Shown: positions 7,452-12,991 of the stretch, one piece after another
Layout of the letters: every line of letters starts with the position of its first letter
How positions within the stretch are numbered: the stretch's first letter is position 1
NCBI GenBank assembly: GCA_025929805.1
Contig: JAICPP010000029.1
Location: 1-21,496, forward strand
Direction: 5' to 3'
Source: Gemmatimonadales bacterium
GTDB lineage: Bacteria; Gemmatimonadota; Gemmatimonadetes; Gemmatimonadales; GWC2-71-9
Length of the DNA stretch: 21,496 bases
The notes under the pieces: generated by a model
The model's input: only the letters and a program-made list of their open reading frames with translations
Told to the model about the DNA's origin: nothing
Databases searched by the model: none
Made by a program: the position numbers and the translations under genes

Positions 7452-7500
7452 GGCGGTAGGACGGGACGGCGGTAGGTGTTCACCAGCGGTGTCTACCGCC
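7450..7500 (-). repeat. Direct and inverted short repeats before the zinc-ribbon start
   Basis: ACGGCGGTAGG occurs twice on the plus strand (7450-7460 and 7466-7476, period 16). Its core GGCGGTAG is inverted as CTACCGCC at 7493-7500. In the minus-strand transcript the upstream arm can pair perfectly over 8 bp with either downstream copy. One of those copies lies directly against the GTG start at 7451. There is no T tract, so it is not a classical terminator. Confidence 0.6.
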
Positions 7501-7527
7501 TTTCCGCCGGTCCGCCGGTCCGCCCTA

Positions 7528-8175
7528 CTACCCAAGCCGATACGCTCCGGTGAGAAACGGGTTCGTGTGCCGCTCAACCCCAATGGTCGTTTGGGGTCCG
7601 TGCCCGCTGTAAACGATGGTGGAGTCCGGCAACCGGAGGAACTCAGTCTGAAGAGTGCTCATGAGCGTGAGCGCGTCTCCTCCGGGCAGATCGGTGCGAC
7701 CCACCGACCCGCTGAAGAGCACATCACCACCGAAGATCATTCCATGGCCCAAAAAACTGACGCTGCCGGGAGAGTGGCCTGGAGTGAAACGAACCTCGAA
7801 TTGAAGCTCGCCGACAGTGAGGAGCTGCCCGGCCGCGAGCTGTACCTGAGGCGGCGGTGGGGTCTCCAGCCGCCGGCCGACCCAGCTCCCATACGCCGGA
7901 AGGGCGTCGTACAGGGGGCGGTCCAGTGGATGAAGGGCGATGGGAGCGTGGGTCGCGCCATGGACTGCACCAACGCCCATGATGTGGTCTATGTGGGCAT
8001 GGGTCAGCCAAATGGACTTGAGGGCCCAGCCACGGCTCTGCAGTTCTGCCAGGAACCGCTCCGATTCCTCTCCCGGGTCGATCATCACGGCTTCGCCGGC
8101 CGCACTATCAGCCACGAGATAGCAGTTCTGCACGAACTGTCCGTTCGGCAAGGCGACAACTTGCAGTTTAGACAC
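7528..8175 (-). CDS. MBL-fold metallohydrolase, glyoxalase II-like
   Basis: A 215-residue metallo-beta-lactamase-fold hydrolase with a dinuclear zinc site. The signature THAHIDH (58-64) is followed by TPGHSPGS, a bridging-aspartate segment GGDVLF, and YSGHGPQT near the C-terminus. The overall form resembles the glyoxalase II-like hydroxyacylglutathione hydrolase group common in bacteria, but the glutathione-binding C-terminal domain is absent. The substrate is unknown and may be a thioester. The GTG at 8175 (MSKLQVV) overlaps the trxB stop by 8 bases; longer forms would extend poorly into trxB. Close coupling to trxB suggests a shared role in thiol metabolism (inference). Confidence 0.85.
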   Translation of the reverse strand: MSKLQVVALPNGQFVQNCYLVADSAAGEAVMIDPGEESERFLAELQSRGWALKSIWLTHAHIDHIMGVGAVHGATHAPIALHPLDRPLYDALPAYGSWVGRRLETPPPPQVQLAAGQLLTVGELQFEVRFTPGHSPGSVSFLGHGMIFGGDVLFSGSVGRTDLPGGDALTLMSTLQTEFLRLPDSTIVYSGHGPQTTIGVERHTNPFLTGAYRLG

Positions 8176-9133
8176 CGACCCGAGCCTTGGACGCAAGCCG
8201 GCTCTTGCGATCGGTGAGGTATTTATCCACCGCGATGGCGGCCGTGGTTGCATCGCCCACCGCGGTAGTGATCTGGCGGGTCAACTGCGACCGCACGTCA
8301 CCCGCCGCGAAGAGCCCGGGCAGCGAAGTCATCATGCGGTCGTCGGTGATGAGGTACCCGCTGGGATCGTGGTCGACATGCTGCTTGACCAACCCGGTAT
8401 TGGGGCGAAACCCAATGAACACGAAGGCACCGGTTGCTGCGAGCGAGAACCGGTCGCCGGTCACGGTGTCCTCCAGCTCGACCGACTGCAGCCCTGCTGG
8501 TGTGCCGGTGAATTCCCGTACTCGTTTGTTCCAGAGCACCTCGATCTTCGGATTCGCAAAAACACGTTCCTGGAGAATCTTGGAAGCTCGGAACTGGTCT
8601 CTCCGATGGATGACGTACACCTTCTGGCCGTAGCGCGTGAGATAGTCCGCCTCCTCGACCGCGGCATCGCCCCCACCAATAACGGCGAGCGTTTCCCCCT
8701 TGAAGAAGGCGCCGTCACAAACCGCGCAATAGGACACTCCACGGCCGGCGTACTCCAATTCGCCGGGAACCTCGAGCTTGGTGGGGGTGCCACCCGCGGT
8801 CAGAATCACCGCGGGGGCCTCATACACCTGGCCCAGAGCGGTGGCGACCTCGAAGATTCCGTCATCCCGCTTGATGATCGACTCTACGGTATCCTGCCGG
8901 ATGTCAGCCCCGAACTTTACCGCGTGAGCCGCCATCAGCTCGGCCAGGGTGCGGCCCAGAACGTGCTCGAAACCGGGGTAATCATCGATCCACTCCGTGT
9001 TCAGCAGCTCGCCGCCCGGGATCCCCCGTTCGATCAGCACCGAACGCAGTAATCCCCGGCCAGCATACATGGCCGCACACAGCCCGGCCGGCCCGGCCCC
9101 CACGATGATGACGTCGAGTTCGCTGCGGGTCAT
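8168..9133 (-). CDS. trxB: Thioredoxin-disulfide reductase
   Basis: A 321-residue low-molecular-weight NADPH-dependent flavoprotein of typical length. It has an N-terminal FAD motif VGAGPAGL (11-18), the redox pair CAVC (C136, C139) within YCAVCDGAFF, the NADPH motif GGGDAA (153-158) with HRR at 176-178, and a C-terminal FAD motif GLFAAGDVR. It passes electrons from NADPH to thioredoxin. No thioredoxin gene is in the window. The ATG at 9133 has an excellent GGAGAAGGA immediately upstream. It lies downstream of the peroxiredoxin cluster on the same strand, separated from the preceding gene by 79 bases that may hold its own promoter. A ferredoxin/flavodoxin-NADP reductase homologue is less likely because the CxxC is present. 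Confidence 0.95.
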   Translation of the reverse strand: MTRSELDVIIVGAGPAGLCAAMYAGRGLLRSVLIERGIPGGELLNTEWIDDYPGFEHVLGRTLAELMAAHAVKFGADIRQDTVESIIKRDDGIFEVATALGQVYEAPAVILTAGGTPTKLEVPGELEYAGRGVSYCAVCDGAFFKGETLAVIGGGDAAVEEADYLTRYGQKVYVIHRRDQFRASKILQERVFANPKIEVLWNKRVREFTGTPAGLQSVELEDTVTGDRFSLAATGAFVFIGFRPNTGLVKQHVDHDPSGYLITDDRMMTSLPGLFAAGDVRSQLTRQITTAVGDATTAAIAVDKYLTDRKSRLASKARVGV

Positions 9134-9145
9134 TCCTTCTCCAGT

Positions 9146-9175
9146 ATTCTCCGAATCTTGCTACGTGAGAATATA
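9146..9175 (-). promoter_or_regulatory. Candidate promoter/operator upstream of trxB
   Basis: A -10-like TATATT (minus strand, 9175-9170) lies about 35 bases upstream of trxB. It overlaps an inverted repeat ATTCTC/GAGAAT (9146-9151 and 9167-9172, 15-base spacer). An 8-base palindrome GAACGTTC sits just upstream at about 9178-9185. No good -35 hexamer is visible. This is suggestive of local control of trxB rather than proof. Confidence 0.28.
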
Positions 9176-9212
9176 GAACGTTCGGGAGGTCCCGGATGTT
9201 CTCCGGCTGCTG

Positions 9213-9974
9213 CTACCCCAGATGCAGAAGGTTTACCGCCCCGTGACAGCCCGATATGGTGCCGATCAGAACGTCGACCGGGGTTCCAGGCGTGCCCGCG
9301 TCGGCGACGAGGGCATTGCCGGCCAGCACGGCGTTCACGTCGAACATGCCCACCCCGAATACCCGATGCCGACACACGAAGAGGACCGGCCCGGCCGTGG
9401 GATGAAAGGCGTCGAGTTTCCGAACGAGGCTCTCCATCGCGTCGGCCATTTCCCAGGTGCGCGGCGCACTGATTACAGGACAGATCGCCGGCTCGATGCA
9501 ATGGGTTGGGCAGATCCAGTCGGCATAGGAGACATAGCGGGTGCCGTCAGGAGCACTCAAATCGTAGGGCGTTCCCGGCCCATCGGGGAGTGGTTTCGTC
9601 TCCACCGGACGCTCGGGCCAGCGCGCCAGCGCCTGCCTTACCAGCCACTCGTACATGAGGTGGGGCATGAGGGGAGAAGGGACGATTGCATCCGCCGGCT
9701 CATTTCCGGTTTCCGGGTACCTGCTCGGGAAGTATCCGTCGAAGAAGTCGCTCCAGTCCTGAACGATGAGCTGTCGTGTGTCGGAAGACCCGAGCTCGAG
9801 AGCGAAGCGACATTGCGCGCTCCGATCCACCACCAGGAGCCGGCGATACTCCGCCTTGCCGCGGGACGCGGCGCGCATCAGCTGACCGGCGTAGAAGGTC
9901 CCATAGCAGCCCCCTCCGACGATAACCACATCGCGCAAGGCAACTTTATTTGATGAGTCGTCCACCGTCGACAA
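9213..9974 (-). CDS. Uncharacterised protein with N-terminal dinucleotide-binding motif and cysteine cluster
   Basis: A 253-residue protein I do not recognise by name. The N-terminus has a Rossmann-type strand and glycine loop, DVVIVGGGCYG (about 15-25), followed by a second strand LLVVDRS, so FAD or NAD(P) binding is likely. The middle has a cysteine cluster in WICPTHCIEPAICPV (C-x3-C-x5-C), with further cysteines in LFVCRHRV and ISGCHGA, suggesting metal binding or redox activity. It is shorter than most two-domain flavoproteins. TTG at 9974 is taken as start because GGAGAG lies 7 bases upstream; GTG at 9965 or TTG at 9938 are alternatives. It overlaps the preceding SDR gene by 29 bases and is last in the chain containing the Sec-peroxiredoxin. 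Confidence 0.7.
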   Translation of the reverse strand: MSTVDDSSNKVALRDVVIVGGGCYGTFYAGQLMRAASRGKAEYRRLLVVDRSAQCRFALELGSSDTRQLIVQDWSDFFDGYFPSRYPETGNEPADAIVPSPLMPHLMYEWLVRQALARWPERPVETKPLPDGPGTPYDLSAPDGTRYVSYADWICPTHCIEPAICPVISAPRTWEMADAMESLVRKLDAFHPTAGPVLFVCRHRVFGVGMFDVNAVLAGNALVADAGTPGTPVDVLIGTISGCHGAVNLLHLG

Positions 9975-10677
9975 CCAGGATCTCTCCGGTCACGAAGTCT
10001 CCTCCCTCCAACAGGTATAGCAGCGCTGCTACGACGTCGGACGGATCCCCCAGGCGGCGCAGCGGCGTGGATTTGGCCAACCGCTGCCGCTCCTCCCCCG
10101 GGTAATCCTCCGGCACGAGAACCGCCCCGGGAGCAATGGCATTGACCGTCACCTCCGGCGCCAGAGTCAGTGCGAGTACCTTGGTAAGCATCACCACTCC
10201 GGCCTTGCTGATCGAGTGCGCGGCGAAGCCCGGCCACGGCTCCAGGCCAGCGAGGTCGGCCAGGTTGACGACCTTCCCCTTCGCGGCTCGAAGCGCAGGA
10301 GCCGCGCCCTGGGTGCAGAAGAACACCGATCGAAGGTTCAGCGCGTGCACCGTGTCCCATTCCTCCGGCGTAGTCTCAGCAAACCCCAGCCGATGCATGA
10401 TGGCCGCTGAGTTGACCAGGACATCCAGGCGCCCAAACTCGGACACGACCCGCGCCGGGAGGGAGCGGGCAGCACCGGGATCGGCCAGATCGGCCTGGAA
10501 CGAAACCGCGCGCCCACCCTGCCGCCTGATGTCGGCTTCCAATTCCCGAGCGCCATCGGCCGAGGCATGGTAATGAATCCCCAAGGTCATGCCGCGCCCG
10601 GCCAGGGCCTGCGCCATGGCACGACCAAGCCGCCGCCCCGCACCAGTCACCAGGGCGACTTTCCCCTCGAGTTTCAT
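9946..10677 (-). CDS. SDR family oxidoreductase, pteridine-reductase-like, catalytic Tyr replaced by His
   Basis: A 243-residue short-chain dehydrogenase/reductase. TGAGRRLG (11-18) has the double arginine typical of PTR1/FolM-like enzymes and fits NADPH use. NSAAIM (89-94) and the C-terminal GEILVVDGG are also family features. In place of the usual Ser-Tyr-Lys, the spacing shows D141, H154 and K158. The aspartate matches pteridine reductase (D-x12-Y-x3-K), but the tyrosine is histidine (FAAHSISKAG). Either the chemistry differs or the protein has lost standard reductase activity. A dihydropteridine/dihydrofolate reductase role is possible but unproven. The ATG at 10677 directly follows the TAA of the upstream SDR gene (TAA-ATG), so the two are surely co-translated. 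Confidence 0.85.
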   Translation of the reverse strand: MKLEGKVALVTGAGRRLGRAMAQALAGRGMTLGIHYHASADGARELEADIRRQGGRAVSFQADLADPGAARSLPARVVSEFGRLDVLVNSAAIMHRLGFAETTPEEWDTVHALNLRSVFFCTQGAAPALRAAKGKVVNLADLAGLEPWPGFAAHSISKAGVVMLTKVLALTLAPEVTVNAIAPGAVLVPEDYPGEERQRLAKSTPLRRLGDPSDVVAALLYLLEGGDFVTGEILVVDGGRLIK

Positions 10678-11418
10678 TTAAAGCGTGAGTGGTCCGGCGC
10701 CGGCCGGAGCAATAGGCAGGATCTGACCGGTGTCCGACGAGGCCGAGCTGGCGAGCGACATCACTCCGTCGGTGATCTCGTGCATTTCGACGTACTGGGC
10801 CTCACCATCACCCATGGCAGCCACGTTGTCGACTGTTCGCACCATTGCCGGCGCGATCGCGTTCACCCGCACCTCACGGTCTTTCAGCTCGAGCGCCAGG
10901 CTGCGAGTGAAGCCCGCGACCGCTGCTTTGGCGGCGCTGTACACCGCCATGGGGGCCTGCGGCTGGAAATAGGCGATGGAGGAAAAGTTGATGATGCACC
11001 CTTTGGTGTGGCTCAGCGCCTCCATGGCGGCCTGGGAAACCAGCACTGCTGTCTTCAAGTTGATCGCGATTTCCCGGTCGAACGCCTGCACCGTCATGGA
11101 GCTGATCGGTCCGTAGGTGGTGAGCCCCCCAGCGACGTTCACGACGATATCCAGCCGGCCGTAGTGCTTGAGAGCCACCTCGACTGCGAGCGAGGCGATG
11201 TCGGGCACGGTGAGATCGCCGGCGCACGGCCGGGCATCGACACCCTGAGCGGCGAACTCACGCACCCGTTCGGCAACCCCCACCGCATTCTTGTCACAGG
11301 CGACGATCTTCGCGCCTGCCTTCCCGAAGGCAAGAGCCACGGCATTGCCGATCTGTCCGGCACGGCCTACGCCGGTGACCAGAACGACCTTATCGCGGAA
11401 CTCGGCGTTAGCGCTCAT
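10678..11418 (-). CDS. SDR family oxidoreductase, classical
   Basis: A 246-residue classical short-chain dehydrogenase/reductase. The cofactor loop is TGVGRAGQIGNA (15-26), slightly longer than TGxxxGxG. Acidic D42 follows the second strand and favours NAD(H). The segment NVAGG (94-98) and the catalytic set S147, Y160 and K164 (YSAAK) are present, so it should be active. The substrate is not evident; 3-oxoacyl-ACP reductase and sugar or alcohol dehydrogenase are usual annotations for such sequences. Its ATG at 11418 overlaps the TGA of the peroxiredoxin gene (ATGA). This ties it to the redox chain and confirms where the peroxiredoxin frame ends. Confidence 0.88.
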   Translation of the reverse strand: MSANAEFRDKVVLVTGVGRAGQIGNAVALAFGKAGAKIVACDKNAVGVAERVREFAAQGVDARPCAGDLTVPDIASLAVEVALKHYGRLDIVVNVAGGLTTYGPISSMTVQAFDREIAINLKTAVLVSQAAMEALSHTKGCIINFSSIAYFQPQAPMAVYSAAKAAVAGFTRSLALELKDREVRVNAIAPAMVRTVDNVAAMGDGEAQYVEMHEITDGVMSLASSASSDTGQILPIAPAGAGPLTL

Positions 11419-11855
11419 GAGCGGAGACTCTCCAGCACGATGTCGGCTCCCGGCGCACCTGCCTGACTATAGAGCACCAAACCATTTCGATCGACCAGAC
11501 AGACCGAGCGGGCGATGCCCTTGCCATCCGGTTTGAGCGACCCGTAGGCCCGGCTGATCAGAAGTCCGGGATCGGACAGCAGCGGGAATGGCAGCCCAAG
11601 CTTGGCCGCATACGCATGGTGACTCTGCACCGGGGCGGGATTCACGCCGAATGGCTGGATATCGTGGCTGTTGTAGATGCGGATCTCGTCGCGCACGGCG
11701 GAGAGCTGGCGGTTTCAGCCAGGCGTGTTGTTGCCGGGATAGAACACGAGGAGCACAGGGCCGTTTTCCAGCAGCTGATGGAGCCGGTAGGTCCGGCCAT
11801 CCGAGGCGTCGGCCGAGAAATCCGGTGCGGGGGTACCAGGCTGGAGGAGGGTCAT
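11415..11855 (-). CDS. prxU: Selenocysteine-containing peroxiredoxin (in-frame TGA at the peroxidatic position)
   Basis: A 146-residue thioredoxin-fold peroxiredoxin of the AhpC/TSA BCP/PrxQ-like type, if TGA at 11717-11715 is read as selenocysteine (Sec47). The N-terminal part has PGTPAPDF (6-13) and FYPGNNTPG (38-46). The next codon is TGA, where family members carry the catalytic cysteine (TPGC), and the frame continues NRQLSAVRDEI for 99 more residues. The later part holds the expected FPLLSDP (90-96) and RSVCLVDRNG (116-125). The residue five after Sec, a resolving cysteine in many BCP proteins, is serine (S52); C119 is the only cysteine. It would reduce hydroperoxides using a thiol donor. 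Start and stop both overlap neighbours by ATGA. TGA is the normal stop of many genes here, so a recoded tryptophan is unlikely. A nonsense mutation or base error is the alternative. Selenocysteine genes were not in view. Confidence 0.85.
11684..11717 (-). promoter_or_regulatory. Candidate bacterial SECIS element with its UGA codon
   Basis: Ten bases after the TGA (11717-11715), the minus-strand RNA can form a stem at 11704-11684. UCUC pairs with GAGA and CGC with GCG, with a 2-base AC bulge on the 3' side and a 5-base loop CGUGC containing the G-U typical of SelB-binding loops. The loop starts 17 bases after the UGA, inside the usual window for bacterial SECIS elements. The fold was drawn by eye; bacterial SECIS sequences are poorly conserved. 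Confidence 0.55.
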
Positions 11856-12703
11856 GTTGCGGTCGCCTGCACGGAGGTGGCCCGGAATTCGTCGAGGCGA
11901 TCCAGCCACTCCAGAGGAACGCGTTGGGAGCCGATTGACCCGTGGGTGATTCCGGGGCCGGGATCGCAATGCCAGTCGCTTCCCCCGGTCCGCAACAACC
12001 CCAGCTGGATGGCAATGTCGGTGAGCCGGGAGCGCAGATCCGGGTCATGACTCGGATGCCGGGTTTCAACTGCATCCAGTCCATCGGCTTGGAGACGCTC
12101 AATCACGGCGCGGGTACCACGCTCCTTGAGATGGGCGGCCGATACTACCCCACCCGCGGCATGAACGACTTCGGCCACCGCTCGAAAGCTCGGAAGGACC
12201 TTCTCCACGAATGCGGGACGGCCACGCCCGATGAAACGGTCGAAGGCATCCCCGGGGTCGGCCGCACCCCCGTGACGTACGATCGCTCGGGCAACATGAG
12301 GCCGCCCCACCGCGCCGCCCGCCGATTCCTGCAGCACGCTCTCGAACGACAGATCCAACCCCAGTCTCTGAAGTTGGAGAACCATCTCCTGGGCTCGGCG
12401 AAGCCGATCGGCCCGGCAGCGCTCGAGGAAGGACTCGAGCTCCTTCGACTGCGCCGGAAGGAAATAGCCGAGTACATGCATCTCCCCCCAGGCTGCCGCT
12501 ACCGAGAACTCGCAGCCGGCCACCACTCGCACGCCGAGCCGCTCTCCCGCCACGAGCGCCTCGGGTAGTCCGGCCAGGGTATCGTGATCGGTCAGCGCGA
12601 TGGCGCGGAGGCCTGCCGCCAAGGCCCGCCTTACCACCCCTTCGGGACTGACACTCCCGTCCGACGCTGTCGAGTGGATATGGAGATCGATCGTGTCCGC
12701 CAC
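11852..12703 (-). CDS. PHP-domain phosphoesterase (YciV/RNase AM-like)
   Basis: A 283-residue polymerase-and-histidinol-phosphatase domain protein of the usual length for the YciV/TrpH group. Metal-binding motifs are DLHIHS (H8, H10), ALTDHDT (H40, D41), CEFS (E65), GRPHVA, SAAHL and GSDWH near the C-terminus. Characterised relatives are 3',5'-nucleoside bisphosphate phosphatases or 5'-3' exoribonucleases acting on short RNA. A role in clearing pAp from sulfate metabolism or in RNA 5' maturation is possible. GTG at 12703 (MADTIDLH) has AGG 7 bases upstream. Its TGA overlaps the peroxiredoxin ATG (ATGA), so the selenoprotein is translated immediately after it. Confidence 0.88.
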   Translation of the reverse strand: MADTIDLHIHSTASDGSVSPEGVVRRALAAGLRAIALTDHDTLAGLPEALVAGERLGVRVVAGCEFSVAAAWGEMHVLGYFLPAQSKELESFLERCRADRLRRAQEMVLQLQRLGLDLSFESVLQESAGGAVGRPHVARAIVRHGGAADPGDAFDRFIGRGRPAFVEKVLPSFRAVAEVVHAAGGVVSAAHLKERGTRAVIERLQADGLDAVETRHPSHDPDLRSRLTDIAIQLGLLRTGGSDWHCDPGPGITHGSIGSQRVPLEWLDRLDEFRATSVQATAT

Positions 12704-12723
12704 GTCGTTGCCTGATATCGAGC

Positions 12724-12990
12724 TCAGCGCCGGTACCCCATTTCGGGTGCGGTCCAGGACGGCTGGGAGTGACGGAGGAGGTCACGCAGCTCCTGATCGC
12801 TCAATTGACCGAGGGACGTCTCGCGGCTTTTGGATCCCAGAGGCGAGTATCGCACTACCCGCTGCTCCCGTTCTGGGCCAACGCCTCTGGTAAACACCAG
12901 GCCGAACTCGTCCTTGACGTACTGGGTAACTCGACCGCTCACGGCAACCCCCCATTGCTCTCCATCCACCTCGATTATTCGGCGCGGCAC
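12724..12990 (-). CDS. Small uncharacterised protein, 88 residues
   Basis: No family is recognised. The protein is hydrophilic with strand-like early segments (RRIIEVDGEQWGVAVSG, then EFGLVFTRG) and a basic, helical C-terminal part (SDQELRDLLRHS). It has no cysteine pair, signal peptide or membrane segment. GTG at 12990 starts two bases after the E2 stop, with GGAG 6 bases upstream overlapping the E2 3' end, so it is probably co-expressed with E2. A GTG at 13002 is an alternative, overlapping E2 slightly. Spacing, ribosome binding site and good reading frame support a real gene. Confidence 0.65.
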   Translation of the reverse strand: MPRRIIEVDGEQWGVAVSGRVTQYVKDEFGLVFTRGVGPEREQRVVRYSPLGSKSRETSLGQLSDQELRDLLRHSQPSWTAPEMGYRR

Positions 12991-12991
12991 G

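Noticed and set aside
8176..8253. N-terminal extension of the MBL hydrolase by 26 residues
   Set aside because: It would lie within trxB in another frame, and the fold begins at MSKLQVV.
9192..9206. Short hairpin CCGGA/TCCGG after the Rossmann-protein gene as a terminator
   Set aside because: The stem is only 5 bp and no T tract follows on the minus strand.
11715..11717. TGA read as tryptophan (genetic code 4 or 25)
   Set aside because: Many genes in the window end at TGA overlapping the next start codon, and TGG is used freely for Trp.
11415..11969. Two separate peroxiredoxin fragments or a pseudogene
   Set aside because: The two parts are in one frame, the single stop is TGA at the catalytic Cys position, and overlaps with neighbours are preserved. 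Selenocysteine explains this better than decay.
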